Source: an uncultured Acetobacteraceae bacterium
GTDB lineage: Bacteria > Pseudomonadota > Alphaproteobacteria > Acetobacterales > Acetobacteraceae
Assembly: GCA_903918195.1 (NCBI GenBank)
Contig: CAIXDS010000195.1
Span: 1 to 64,000 of the forward strand
Length of the DNA stretch: 64,000 bases
Reading direction: 5' to 3'
Shown here: positions 41,902 to 50,805 of the stretch, in pieces
Position numbering within the stretch: the stretch's first letter is position 1
Layout: each line of letters begins with the position of its first letter
Position numbers and translations under genes: made by a program
Notes under the pieces: generated by a model
Told to the model about the DNA's origin: nothing
Databases searched by the model: none
Seen by the model: only the letters and a program-made list of their open reading frames with translations

Positions 41902-43420
41902 CCGGCACCACCATGTCGAGAACGCGGGCAGAGGAAATCACCCCGGGCACACCCGCCCCCGGATGGGTGCCGGCACCGACGAGGTACAGCCGCTCGATGT
42001 CCTCGCTGCGGTTGTGCGGCCGGAACCAGGCACTCTGCAACAGCACCGGCTCAAGCCCGAACCCGGCGCCCTTGAAGGACAGCAGACGGTCCTGGAAATC
42101 GCGCGGCGTGGTGATGCGGGAAGTGGCGATCTGCGATTGCAGACCGGGCAGCACCGTCCGCTCGAGAAAGCGCGCGATCGCCTGCCGGTACGGCTCGGCC
42201 TGCTGCGCCCAATCGATTCCGGCATCCATGTGCGGCACCGGCGACAGCGCATAGAACGTGTCGCAGCCGGGCGGCGCCAGCGACGGATCGGTCGCGGTCG
42301 GGCGGTGCAGATAGACGCTGAAATCCTCAGCCAGCTTCTTGCGGCTGAAGATGTCGCGCAGAAGCTCCTGATAGCGCGGGCCGAACAGGATGGTGTGATG
42401 CGCCACCTCGGGATACTGGCGCCTGGTGCCGAAATACCAGACGTACAGGCCGCTGGAGTAGCTCGACCGCTTGAGCTTGCGGTCGGTCCAGCGGCGCCGC
42501 GCCGAGGCCGGCAGCAGGCGCAGATAGGTGGTGGCGGAATCGGCGTTGGATACCACGATGTCGGCGGCGATCTGCTCGCCGTTGGCCAGCCGCACGCCGG
42601 TCGCGCGCCGCCCCTGCAGGGTGATCTCGGCCACCTCGGCATTGCAGCGCACGACGTTGCCCTGGCCTTCGATCAGGCTGACCAGCCCGGTCACCAATGC
42701 GCCGGTGCCGCCCATGGCGAAATGCACGCCCCAGCGCTGCTGGATCGCTTCGATCATGCCGTAGATCGAACTGACCTTCAGCGGGTTGCCGCCGATCAGC
42801 AGCGGATGGAAGCTGAAGGCGATGCGCAGCCGTGGATCGCGGAAATGCGCCGAAACGATCGAGTAGACGCTGCGCCACGCCTGCACCTTCATCAGGTCGG
42901 GGGCCACCCGCACCATGTCCATGAAGGAGTTGAACGGCACATGGCCGAGCTCCTCGAAGCCGATACGGCAAAGGGACGTGCTCAGCGCCATGAAGCGCTC
43001 GTAGCCCTCGACATCGCCCGGCGACAGCCGCGCCACCTCGGCGCGCACGCGCGCCGGATCGCCCGAGATGTCGAGCAGGCTGCCATCGTCGAAGCGCAGC
43101 CGGTAGTACGGGTCCATCCGCCGCAGATCGATGTCGTCGGCCAGCCGGCGGCCAGCGAGTTGCCAGAGGTCCTCCAGCAGCTGCGGCACGGTGATGATGG
43201 TCGGACCGGCATCGAAGGTGAAGCCGTCCTGGCGATGCACGTAGGCGCGGCCGCCCGGCGCGTCGAGCCGCTCCAGCACGGTCACGCGGTAGCCACGCGC
43301 CCCCAGCCGGACCGCAGCCGCAAGCCCGCCGAAGCCACTGCCGATAATGACGGCATGCGGCTTATGCTGCACGGGAACCCCGTCGCCGGCGGGAAACACG
43401 GCCTGTGTCACGTCGAGCAT
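41882..43420 (-). CDS. crtI: Phytoene desaturase
   Basis: 512 residues from the ATG at 43420. FAD loop VIIGSGFGGLAAAVRLGARG near residue 25, TFDAGPTIITVP and the terminal LYLVGAGTHPGAGVPGVI are hallmark CrtI blocks. It desaturates phytoene to neurosporene/lycopene in the membrane. A GTG at 43450 would add ten residues, but a PpsR-like site covers it, so the ATG is preferred although no clear ribosome site precedes it. It is followed by crtB in the same transcript. Confidence 0.96.
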   Translation of the reverse strand: MLDVTQAVFPAGDGVPVQHKPHAVIIGSGFGGLAAAVRLGARGYRVTVLERLDAPGGRAYVHRQDGFTFDAGPTIITVPQLLEDLWQLAGRRLADDIDLRRMDPYYRLRFDDGSLLDISGDPARVRAEVARLSPGDVEGYERFMALSTSLCRIGFEELGHVPFNSFMDMVRVAPDLMKVQAWRSVYSIVSAHFRDPRLRIAFSFHPLLIGGNPLKVSSIYGMIEAIQQRWGVHFAMGGTGALVTGLVSLIEGQGNVVRCNAEVAEITLQGRRATGVRLANGEQIAADIVVSNADSATTYLRLLPASARRRWTDRKLKRSSYSSGLYVWYFGTRRQYPEVAHHTILFGPRYQELLRDIFSRKKLAEDFSVYLHRPTATDPSLAPPGCDTFYALSPVPHMDAGIDWAQQAEPYRQAIARFLERTVLPGLQSQIATSRITTPRDFQDRLLSFKGAGFGLEPVLLQSAWFRPHNRSEDIERLYLVGAGTHPGAGVPGVISSARVLDMVVPDVSALR

Positions 43421-43431
43421 TGCGGTAACAA

Positions 43432-43449
43432 CGTAAGCACAACTTGACA
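43432..43449 (-). promoter_or_regulatory. PpsR-like site upstream of crtI
   Basis: Read on the crtI strand, TGTCAAGTTGTGCTTACG is TGT-N12-ACG, one base from consensus, and shares TGTCAAGTTG with the bchC site. It ends 12 bases before the crtI ATG. The right half-site is poor, so confidence is limited. Confidence 0.4.
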
Positions 43450-43492
43450 CTCCTCGCCAGAGGTGAAAGCGGCGGGCACGCCGTTCGGGCGG

Positions 43493-44809
43493 TCAGGTGA
43501 CGGTGCGGGTCACCATGCGGCGGATGCTGCGCACCCCTAGTGCGGCCAGCACGGCGATAACAGGAACGCTGATTCCCATTGTCAGCTCCGGGTCGATCGC
43601 AAGGCCGCCCGCCTTCGCCGCCTTCGCCGCGTCGCCGACCAGGGCCACCACGTAATAGGTCAGCGCCGCCACCGACAGGCCCTCGACGGTGGTCTGCAGG
43701 CGGAGCTGGATTTTCGCCCGGCGGTTCATCGATTCCAGCACGGCCTGATTCTGCCGTTCCAGCGTAACATCAACCCGGGTCGCCAGCAGCTGAATGGCCC
43801 GGGCGACGCGCGCCGACAGCGATTCCTGACGCGCAGCGGCCGCCGCACAGGTGGACATCGCCGGGGCCAGCCGGCGCTCGGTGAATTCCTGGAAGGTCTG
43901 CAGCCCCTCGATGCGGCGCTCGCGCAGTTCGGCGGTGCGCCGCTGCACCAGGTCGTAATAGGCCGCCGCCGCGCTGAACCGGTACAGATTGTCGGACTCG
44001 CGGCTTTCGATCTCGGCGGCCAGCCGGGTCAGGCGGTCCAGCAACACCGGCTCGTCCGGCTCGCCCGCCGCTACCAGGTCGGCGGCAATGGTGGCCAGTT
44101 CGCGCTCGCGCTCGCCCAGGAAGGGCGCCAGATTCCGCGCCACCGGGAACGCCAGCAGCGCCAGCATCTGGTAGGTGTCGATCTCCAGCAGGCGCTGCAC
44201 GATGCGGCCGGCCTGGCGCGCCGTGCTGCTGCGGTCCAGCACCAGCATGCGGCCGAACCCATCGGCATGGATGCGGAAATCGGTCAGCGCCGTCGCGGCG
44301 CCGCCGAGGGTGGCGGACCCCACCAGCATGTTGCCGGCGAACAATCGCGCGCTCAGCGCCTCGACGTCCGGCGGGGCCTCGCCGCCCGGAAGAAACGCGA
44401 CATGGGTCGCCGTGATCACCTGCCCGGGCAGGGCAGCCAGCCAGTCGGGCGGCACCGCGGCAATCGCGGGTTCGGCGAACGGGTCTTCACCCGCACCGGG
44501 CACGGTAAAAAGGTAGCGGACGAACTCGGTATGTCGCTCCCATTGGAGCCGGAACGGACCCAGATCGGCGCGGAAATGATAGGCCGCCAGCGGCGGCGGC
44601 GGCACACCGTAGCGCTCGGCCAGCGCGCACAGCGCGTGCCAGCCGGGCTCGCGCGGGGCGCCGTCCTTCATCAGCGCCAGGTAGGACAGGCGCGTCGGCG
44701 CGAGCAGAAGCTCCGGCGCGCGCGCGTGGACCTCTTCGTTCAGCTCGGCGCGCCGCGGATGGTCGCGCGGAAACACCAGAGCCGGTGCAGGTGGGGTCGC
44801 GTCAGGCAT
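43493..44809 (-). CDS. DUF3422 family membrane protein
   Basis: 438 residues. HPRRAELNEEVHARAPELLLAPTRLSYLAL near residue 17 is the DUF3422 opening. A long helical middle (about 220-380, with QSLSARVARAIQLLATRVDVTLERQNQ) suggests coiled coil, and two membrane helices end the protein (LSVAALTYYVVALVG; VPVIAVLAALGVRSI). The family is common in alphaproteobacteria and uncharacterised. It lies 18 bases after bchO and 72 before crtI on the same strand, thus inside the bch-crt transcript. Confidence 0.88.
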   Translation of the reverse strand: MPDATPPAPALVFPRDHPRRAELNEEVHARAPELLLAPTRLSYLALMKDGAPREPGWHALCALAERYGVPPPPLAAYHFRADLGPFRLQWERHTEFVRYLFTVPGAGEDPFAEPAIAAVPPDWLAALPGQVITATHVAFLPGGEAPPDVEALSARLFAGNMLVGSATLGGAATALTDFRIHADGFGRMLVLDRSSTARQAGRIVQRLLEIDTYQMLALLAFPVARNLAPFLGERERELATIAADLVAAGEPDEPVLLDRLTRLAAEIESRESDNLYRFSAAAAYYDLVQRRTAELRERRIEGLQTFQEFTERRLAPAMSTCAAAAARQESLSARVARAIQLLATRVDVTLERQNQAVLESMNRRAKIQLRLQTTVEGLSVAALTYYVVALVGDAAKAAKAGGLAIDPELTMGISVPVIAVLAALGVRSIRRMVTRTVT

Positions 44810-44827
44810 GCCAGGCTCCCTTGGCGG

Positions 44828-45709
44828 TTACGCCGCCGCAGCGGCGCTCGCCAGCCCGTGTATCATGTCGGCGATCCGGGCGGGCTGCTCCTCGTGCGCG
44901 AGATGGCCGAGGCCAGGCAGCGACACCAGCTCCGCCCCCGGCACCAGCGCCCGCACGCGGGCGGAATCCGACGGCGGGATGGTGCGGTCGTTGCTGCCGG
45001 TGATCAGCAGCAGATGCGGGCGCAGCCTGGGCAGGTCGTGGGCGAGCGGGCGCAGGTCCCAGTTCGCCATCATCGCCAGCGCCGCCCCCGCATGGGCCGG
45101 GCAGCGGGCCAGCCGCATATATTGATCCACCCCGGCCGGATCGATGCTGGAGCCGGTGCTGCGCAGCATCCGCATGACGACCTTCCGGTCGGCCGCCTGC
45201 CAGGCGAACATCCGCCGTGTCAGCGGCAGCGACACCACCAGCCGGGCGATCGGCGAGAAGAGGTGGCCCGGCAGGCCGCGCAGCGGCAGCATGGCCCCGT
45301 TCAGGCTGACCAGGAATCGCGGCGCAATGGTACCGTCCAGGCACATGCGCGCCAGGATGGCCGCCCCGGCGGAGTGGCCCACCGCGAACTCCGGCCGGAC
45401 GCCCAGCGTGTGCACCAATTCGCCCAGCGCCCGCGCCATGCCGGGCAGCGACAGCAGCGCCTCGGGCGGCGTGCCGGTGAAGCCGTGGCCCGGCAGGTCG
45501 GGCGCCACCACCGTGAAGTCGCGCGCCAGCAGCGGCAGCAGATCGCGCCAGGAATGGGTGGCAGCGCCGGTGCCGTGCACCAGCAGCAGCAGCGGGCCGC
45601 TGCCGGCGATCTGCACGTGCCATCGGATGCCCGCGGCCATGACGAAGCGGCCGGCCTCGCGGTTCGGCCAGTCCCGTCCCTCGCGCTCCCAAACCGGTTT
45701 CTCGCTCAT
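44828..45709 (-). CDS. bchO: BchO, alpha/beta-hydrolase associated with Mg chelatase
   Basis: 293 residues. HGTGAATHSWRDLLPLLAR (oxyanion region) and the nucleophile elbow GHSAGAAIL place it in the alpha/beta-hydrolase fold, and LSLPGLGHLAHEEQP carries the catalytic His. BchO is conserved after bchID in purple bacteria; its substrate is not established. Start 45709 is the ATG of MSEKPVWEREGRDWPNREA, the usual family N terminus. It lies 98 bases after bchD. Confidence 0.94.
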   Translation of the reverse strand: MSEKPVWEREGRDWPNREAGRFVMAAGIRWHVQIAGSGPLLLLVHGTGAATHSWRDLLPLLARDFTVVAPDLPGHGFTGTPPEALLSLPGMARALGELVHTLGVRPEFAVGHSAGAAILARMCLDGTIAPRFLVSLNGAMLPLRGLPGHLFSPIARLVVSLPLTRRMFAWQAADRKVVMRMLRSTGSSIDPAGVDQYMRLARCPAHAGAALAMMANWDLRPLAHDLPRLRPHLLLITGSNDRTIPPSDSARVRALVPGAELVSLPGLGHLAHEEQPARIADMIHGLASAAAAA

Positions 45710-45807
45710 GTCGCCGCCGACCCCGCACCGGTTGAACGCCAAACTGCCGGCTCACCGGCCCCGGGATCGGGGCCGGCGCGGCGCGGCGTCGCCCTTCAGC
45801 TTGGTGC

Positions 45808-47631
45808 TTATCGGGCCGGCGCAAGACCCCGGTCCGGTTCGGCGCTCGCCGACTTCACCGCGCGCGACAGGGTGGCGGCGTCGGCGAACGGCAGCGGCAG
45901 GTAGCGCGCGCCCATCTCGGCGGCGAGGCGCTGCGCCTGGGCCTGCGGGCGCGGCGACATGTCCACCAGCAGGGCCGTGATGCGCGCGGCCCGCATCAGG
46001 CGGGCGGCGGCGTGCGCGTCCTCCTCGGCACGGGCGCGGTCGGGCTTGCCGTCGCGGGTGATGTTGGCCCGCCCGTCGGTGAGCATGATGACGATCGGCG
46101 TCTGGCCTTTGCGCTTCACCGCGTCGGCCAGCGCCATGGCGGCGTCGATCGCGGCGGCCACCGGCGTGCCGCCGCCGCCGGGCAGACCGGCGAGGCTGCG
46201 TTTCGCCCGCACCAGCGAGTTGGTCGGCGGCAACATCAGGTCAGCCACGGTGCCGCGGAAGGCCACCAGCGCCACCCGGTCGCGGCGGACGTAGCAATCG
46301 GCCAGCAGCAGGTTCACCGCCCCCTTGGCCTCGGCCAGCCGGTTCAGCGCCGCCGAGCCGGAGGCATCGACAACGAAGATGGTGGTGGTCTCGGTGCGCT
46401 GCTTGTAGCGGTTGACCCGGAAATCGTCGCGGCGCACTTCGACGCGCTTGCCGTTGCCCGACTGGCCGTTGACCAACTGGCCGTTGACCAACTGGGCATT
46501 GTCGCGGGGCGGCCGCGCCGCCACTTCGCGCTGGCGCAGGCGCTGCCAGGGGGCGGCCACCCGCAACGTCTCCACCAGATTCAGCCGCGCACCGCTGCGC
46601 GGATCGCCCGCCCGGGTGCCGATCGGCCGGCCGCGCATGACCGACTGCTTCAGCATGCCGGCCTTGCCGGAGGACTGGGTGCGCGGCTTGCCGCCGGCCA
46701 GCTGCAACTGCGCCAGCAGCCCGGCGGGGATGGCAGCCTTGGCGGCCTCCAGCAGAATTTCCTGCAGTTCCTGCTCGTTCGGTTCCTGCGGCTTCTCTTC
46801 CTCCTGCTCCTCGTCCTCGGGCGGCGGCGGCTCGGGCGGCGGCGGCGCCGGCAGGACGGTCGCGCGCGGGCCGAGCACGAGGCGGGCCGCCACCCGGGCA
46901 TCGCCGTCGGCAACGGTGTCGCGCGCCGCCAGCGCCGCCGCGGCGCGGGCCACCCGCAACGCCAGGATGGGGGCGCGGAGCGAATCGATGCCGAGCATCA
47001 CGGCGGCACCGCAGAGCGCCTTGATGATGTTCTCATCGGCGGTGACGCCGGCCAGCCGCGCCCTGGCCCCGGCGACAATGGTCGCGGTGACCGGCGGACG
47101 GGTCGCCTGCTCCATCCGGATGGAGGCGAGATCGAGATGGAAGGCCAGGCGGTCGAGCAGCGCCGTGGGGGGGGATTCATCGTCGGCCATCGCCTCATCG
47201 AGCGCCACCACGCCGATGCGGGTTTGCATGCGCAGCGCGATGCCATCGCGTTCGACGAACACCTCGCCGCAATCCAGCGCGGCGCCGATGCGCGCGGCCA
47301 TGCCGGCGGCGATGCGCTCGGCGGTGGCAATCAACACCACCCCGCCATCCGCCTCCGCGAGGATGCCGCGTTCCGCCACCGGCCGGCCGGAGCGCAGGGT
47401 GGCGGCCAGGTCGAGCCCGCCCAGCAGCCGGCCGTCGGTGATGTGGATGGGCAGCTTGCGGAACGGCGCGCCGGCCGGGAGGTATTCGCGCACCAGGGTC
47501 AGCCAGCGGTCGCGCACCGGGCCGCTGAGCGACCGCAGGGCGACGCCCCCGGTGCCGAACGGATCTACGGCGAACAGCGCGGCGGCGAGGGCTGCGTCGT
47601 CCCAGCTTGTTGGTTCTTCGGGGTCGGTCAT
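45808..47631 (-). CDS. bchD: Magnesium chelatase subunit D
   Basis: 607 residues. A degenerate AAA+ N-terminal half is followed by a Pro/Glu-rich acidic linker (about 265-290, EPPPPEDEEQEEEKPQEP) and a C-terminal von Willebrand A domain with the MIDAS motif VVDASGSAA and the MLTDGRANIT loop. BchD bridges the BchI ring and BchH for ATP-driven Mg insertion. Between the halves the chain has a tandem QLVNGQLVNGQSGNG. Start 47631 fits the family. The 118-base gap to bchI carries repeat copy B. Confidence 0.96.
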   Translation of the reverse strand: MTDPEEPTSWDDAALAAALFAVDPFGTGGVALRSLSGPVRDRWLTLVREYLPAGAPFRKLPIHITDGRLLGGLDLAATLRSGRPVAERGILAEADGGVVLIATAERIAAGMAARIGAALDCGEVFVERDGIALRMQTRIGVVALDEAMADDESPPTALLDRLAFHLDLASIRMEQATRPPVTATIVAGARARLAGVTADENIIKALCGAAVMLGIDSLRAPILALRVARAAAALAARDTVADGDARVAARLVLGPRATVLPAPPPPEPPPPEDEEQEEEKPQEPNEQELQEILLEAAKAAIPAGLLAQLQLAGGKPRTQSSGKAGMLKQSVMRGRPIGTRAGDPRSGARLNLVETLRVAAPWQRLRQREVAARPPRDNAQLVNGQLVNGQSGNGKRVEVRRDDFRVNRYKQRTETTTIFVVDASGSAALNRLAEAKGAVNLLLADCYVRRDRVALVAFRGTVADLMLPPTNSLVRAKRSLAGLPGGGGTPVAAAIDAAMALADAVKRKGQTPIVIMLTDGRANITRDGKPDRARAEEDAHAAARLMRAARITALLVDMSPRPQAQAQRLAAEMGARYLPLPFADAATLSRAVKSASAEPDRGLAPAR

Positions 47632-47645
47632 TTGGGCCAAACAGC

Positions 47646-47734
47646 AAGGAAGGCCAGGGCTCTGCCCTGGACCCGCCAAGGGCCGGGAGGCCCTTGGAAC
47701 CCATTCCGTAAGGGGGTCCGGGGCTGCGCCCCGG
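47646..47734. repeat. Interspersed palindromic repeat, copy B, inside the bchI-bchD gap
   Basis: Bases 47646-47702 are the exact reverse complement of copy A (57 of 57) and contain the same two hairpins. A third perfect hairpin follows, CCGGGGC-TGC-GCCCCGG (47718-47734). All lie between the bchI stop (47750) and the bchD start (47631), so the bchI-bchD message must read through them. They could partly terminate transcription and so set BchI above BchD. Confidence 0.9.
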
Positions 47735-47749
47735 CTGCCGATGCACGCA

Positions 47750-48775
47750 TCACGCCGCGAACTGCTCCTGCACCGCCCGCTCCACCCGCGTCGTCGCCAC
47801 CGCCTCATCGAGCGGATTGCGCCGCAGCCGGTGGCGCAGCGCCGGCGCCGCCACGCGCTTCAGATGCGCATCGCCCACCGCCTTATCGCCCTCCAGCGCC
47901 GCCACCGCACGGGCGGCGCGCACCAGCGTCAGTTCGCCGCGCAGACCGTCGGTGCCCAGCGCCATGCACAGCTTCGCCGCGCGCTCCAGCGCCGCGTCCG
48001 ACACTTCGACATCGGCGATCCGGCCGCGCGCGGCGACGATGCGGCGGCGGATGCGCTCGTCCTCTTTTTTCCAGTGCGCCGTGAAACCTTCCGGGTCGCG
48101 CTCGAAGGCATCGCGGCGCTTGACCACCTCGATGCGCGTCTTCATCTCGCCGGGCGTGCGCACTTCCACCGACAGGCCGAAGCGATCGAGCAATTGCGGC
48201 CGCAATTCGCCCTCCTCGGGGTTGCCGCTGCCGATCAGCACGAACTTCGCCGGGTGGCGCACGCTGAGCCCTTCGCGCTCGACCACGTTCTCGCCCGAGG
48301 CGGCAACGTCGAGCAGCAGATCGACCAGGTGATCCTCCAGCAGGTTCACCTCATCGATGTACAGGAAGCCTCGATGCGCGCGAGCGAGCAGACCCGGTTC
48401 GAAAGCCTTGACCCCGTCGGCCAGCGCCCGCTCGAGATCGAGGGCGCCGACCACGCGGTCCTCGGTGGCACCGAGCGGCAGGTCAACCACCGGCACCGGC
48501 ACGACATGGCCCTTGAGCGGGCCGTGCGCCTTGCGCGCCTGGCAGTCGTCGCACAGGCCGCGCTCGGCGGCCGGGTCGCAGCCATAACGGCAGCCAATGA
48601 CCGCCTTCATCTTCGGCAGCAGGGCGGCCAGCGCGCGCACCGTGGTGGACTTGCCAGTGCCGCGGTCGCCAAAGGCGAGCACGCCGCCCACACTGGCATC
48701 GACCGCCGCGACCAGGAGCGCGAGCTTCATCTCCTCCTGGCCGACGATCGCGGAGAACGGGAAACATATTGACAC
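47750..48775 (-). CDS. bchI: Magnesium chelatase subunit I
   Basis: 341 residues, AAA+ ATPase. Walker A GDRGTGKST (36-44), Walker B FLYIDEVNLLEDHLVDLLLD region, and the GSGNPEEGELRPQLLDRFG sensor/arginine-finger block. It forms the hexameric motor for Mg insertion. The start is GTG at 48775, since FPFSAIVGQEEMKLALL is the family N terminus and no ATG is in frame upstream nearby; the ribosome site is poor. First gene of bchI-D-O. Confidence 0.96.
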   Translation of the reverse strand: MSICFPFSAIVGQEEMKLALLVAAVDASVGGVLAFGDRGTGKSTTVRALAALLPKMKAVIGCRYGCDPAAERGLCDDCQARKAHGPLKGHVVPVPVVDLPLGATEDRVVGALDLERALADGVKAFEPGLLARAHRGFLYIDEVNLLEDHLVDLLLDVAASGENVVEREGLSVRHPAKFVLIGSGNPEEGELRPQLLDRFGLSVEVRTPGEMKTRIEVVKRRDAFERDPEGFTAHWKKEDERIRRRIVAARGRIADVEVSDAALERAAKLCMALGTDGLRGELTLVRAARAVAALEGDKAVGDAHLKRVAAPALRHRLRRNPLDEAVATTRVERAVQEQFAA

Positions 48776-49061
48776 GATCAGGCCATTTCGCGAAGCCCGG
48801 TCATGCCGGCGAGCGGTCGCTTCGGATTCGAAAGACGTTCCGGGGCACGGGTGGCGGCTGGGGAATCAGCGAACCCGCACGCGGCGCAGGTCGCCGGGCG
48901 GGGATCGTTCGCACCATCATCCACGCGCGCCGCGACTCCGGCCCCGGCTTCGGCAGCGCAGCGCTCGTCCTGCACGACCTAGACCACTTGGAGGCGAGCA
49001 ACGTGAAATCCATCTGGCCCTATAGGGTAATCGCGACGACACGGCACGTTGCAGTCGCGAC
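48776..49061. other. Region upstream of bchI
   Basis: About 285 bases between bchI and the HiPIP terminator. It should contain the bchI promoter. I find no convincing FNR or PpsR consensus and no ORF with family character in it. Confidence 0.4.
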
Positions 49062-49102
49062 GGCGCCCCTCGCGCATTGCCATGCGGCAGCGCGGGGGCG
49101 CC
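49062..49102 (-). terminator. Strong hairpin after the HiPIP gene
   Basis: GGCGCCCC-t-CGCGC (49062-49075) pairs with GCGCGGGGGCGCC (49090-49102): 13 bp with one bulge, and a GCC/GGC pair closes part of the loop. It is 19 bases past the HiPIP stop. No T-run follows, so it may be a stabiliser rather than a strict intrinsic terminator. Confidence 0.5.
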
Positions 49103-49120
49103 GGGCCGGCGAGAATGCGG

Positions 49121-49375
49121 TTAGGCCTTCGGCGCGAAAGCGCCGCACCATCCGGTCGGGCTGATCGTCCCCGCCACGATGGCACAGGCGTTGGGCGGCT
49201 GGAAGTGCAGGCACTTCGAGCACTGCTGGTCTTCCTTCGGCTTGTCCTGGTACAGGACCATGGCCTTGTCGATCTTCTGCTGCGCGGACGCACGGGTTGC
49301 AACCCCGACGGCGGCAACCGCGGCGCCGCCCATACAGAGGACGGTTCGGCGCGACGTCTTGATCTCGTTGTTCAC
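49121..49375 (-). CDS. High-potential iron-sulfur protein (HiPIP)
   Basis: 84 residues from a GTG at 49375 (GAGGGA upstream). A twin-arginine signal (SRRTVLCMGGAAVAAVG) is followed by a cleavage site near ASA-QQ and a mature protein of about 54 residues. Cys52, 55, 64 and 77 form the 4Fe-4S HiPIP pattern (CSKCLHFQPPNACA, GTISPTGWC). It is a periplasmic electron carrier that in several purple bacteria reduces the reaction-centre cytochrome. It follows hemA on the same strand, so it is at the tail of the superoperon. Such small soluble carriers are typical of Rhodopila-like organisms. Confidence 0.9.
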   Translation of the reverse strand: MNNEIKTSRRTVLCMGGAAVAAVGVATRASAQQKIDKAMVLYQDKPKEDQQCSKCLHFQPPNACAIVAGTISPTGWCGAFAPKA

Positions 49376-49511
49376 GGCGGCAAGTTCCCTCAACTGACAG
49401 CGCACACGTATTACTGACGACCGCAACACTTGGCAACGTGGCGCGTGCGCCGCGGCGACCGGAACGTCGCGGATCTCGTCCGCATCGTCCCGATCGTGCG
49501 CGGCGCCAGGG

Positions 49512-50723
49512 TCACGCGGCGCGGCGCAGGCTGAACTGCGACCAGATGGACGACAGCGACGACACCAAATGCTCGATGTCGGCATCGGTGTGCAGCGGGC
49601 CTGGGGTGAAACGCAGACGTTCTGTGCCGCGCGGCACGGTCGGATAGTTGATGGCCTGCACATAGATGCCGTGGTGGTCGAGCAACTGGTCGCTGATCTG
49701 CTTGCAGACCACCGCATCGCCGACCATCACCGGCACGATATGGCTCGGGTTTTCCATGTGCGGCACACCGACTTCGTCGAGCCGGCGGCGCACCCGGGCG
49801 ACCCGGTCGCGTTGCGCGAGGCGTTCGGCGTCGCTGTTCTTGAGGTGGCGGATGCTGGCGATCGCGCCCGCTGCCACCGACGGCGGAATCGAGGTGGTGA
49901 AGATGAAGCCCGAGGCGAAGCTGCGCACGAAATCGCACATGGCGTGCGAGCCGGCGATGTAGCCGCCGGCGACGCCGAACGCCTTGCCGAGCGTGCCCTC
50001 GATCACCGTCAGCCGATGCGAAATCTTCTCCTGATCGGTAACGCCGCCACCGCGCGGGCCGTACATGCCGACCGCATGCACCTCGTCGATATAGGTCATG
50101 GCATTGTGCTTATCGGCCACATCGCAGATCTCGGCGATCGGCGCGATGTCGCCGTCCATCGAGTAGACCGACTCGAAGGCCACCAGCTTGGGCCGGTCCG
50201 GCCCGATCTCGGCGAGCGTGCGGTCCAGGTCCTCGACGTCATTGTGCTTGAAGATGCGCTTCTCGGCCCGGCTGTGGCGCACGCCCTCGATCATGGAAGC
50301 ATGGTTCAGCTCGTCCGATACGATGACGCAGCCCGGGATGCCGGCGCCGAGCGTGGTCAGCGTCGCCCAGTTCGACATGTAGCCCGAGTTGAACAGCAGC
50401 GCCGATTCAGTGCCGTGCAGATCGGCGAGTTCGCGCTCCAGCAGCACGTGGTAGTGGTTGGTGCCGGAGATGTTGCGCGTGCCACCGGCGCCGGCGCCGC
50501 AGCGGTCCAGCGCTTCGTGCATGGCCGCCAGCACGTCCGCGTTCTGGCCCATGCCGAGGTAATCGTTCGAGCACCACACCGTCACCTTGGTGGGGCCGCG
50601 CTCGCGGTGGTGCGTCGCGCGGGGGAATTCCCCCACATGGCGTTCCAGATCGGCAAACACCCGATAGCGACCCTCCCGACGGAGTCCATCGAGTTGTTTG
50701 CTGAAGAAGGCTTCGTAGTTCAT
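49512..50723 (-). CDS. hemA: 5-aminolevulinate synthase
   Basis: 403 residues, pyridoxal-phosphate alpha-oxoamine synthase. The glycine-rich loop [17 protein letters not shown], the [10 protein letters not shown] block and the Schiff-base lysine in [14 protein letters not shown] are present. It condenses glycine with succinyl-CoA, the first step of tetrapyrrole synthesis in alphaproteobacteria. GGAGGCCACAC precedes the ATG. The gene lies downstream of puhE in the superoperon but has its own leader with a palindrome. Confidence 0.98.
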   Translation of the reverse strand: MNYEAFFSKQLDGLRREGRYRVFADLERHVGEFPRATHHRERGPTKVTVWCSNDYLGMGQNADVLAAMHEALDRCGAGAGGTRNISGTNHYHVLLERELADLHGTESALLFNSGYMSNWATLTTLGAGIPGCVIVSDELNHASMIEGVRHSRAEKRIFKHNDVEDLDRTLAEIGPDRPKLVAFESVYSMDGDIAPIAEICDVADKHNAMTYIDEVHAVGMYGPRGGGVTDQEKISHRLTVIEGTLGKAFGVAGGYIAGSHAMCDFVRSFASGFIFTTSIPPSVAAGAIASIRHLKNSDAERLAQRDRVARVRRRLDEVGVPHMENPSHIVPVMVGDAVVCKQISDQLLDHHGIYVQAINYPTVPRGTERLRFTPGPLHTDADIEHLVSSLSSIWSQFSLRRAA

Positions 50724-50757
50724 GTGTGGCCTCCGAATGGGGATCATCTTGCGCGTG

Positions 50758-50777
50758 ATCGTGTGATTTTACACGAT
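50758..50777 (-). promoter_or_regulatory. Palindromic operator-like site upstream of hemA
   Basis: ATCGTGT-gatttt-ACACGAT is a perfect 7-bp inverted repeat with a 6-base centre, 35 bases before the hemA start and 29 past the end of puhE. It is not an FNR (TTGAT-N4-ATCAA) or PpsR (TGT-N12-ACA) site. A TAAAAT -10-like hexamer lies inside it on the hemA strand. Confidence 0.55.
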
Positions 50778-50805
50778 ACTGTTGCGCGCAAAGTATTCGT
50801 CCAGG

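Noticed and set aside
43421-43450. GTG at 43450 as crtI start
   Set aside because: Spacing from AGGA is too short and a PpsR-like site covers the region; the ATG at 43420 is preferred.
48771-48785. TTGACACGATCA near the bchI start as an FNR half-site or -35
   Set aside because: Spacing between halves is three bases rather than four, and the sequence lies within the bchI start codon.
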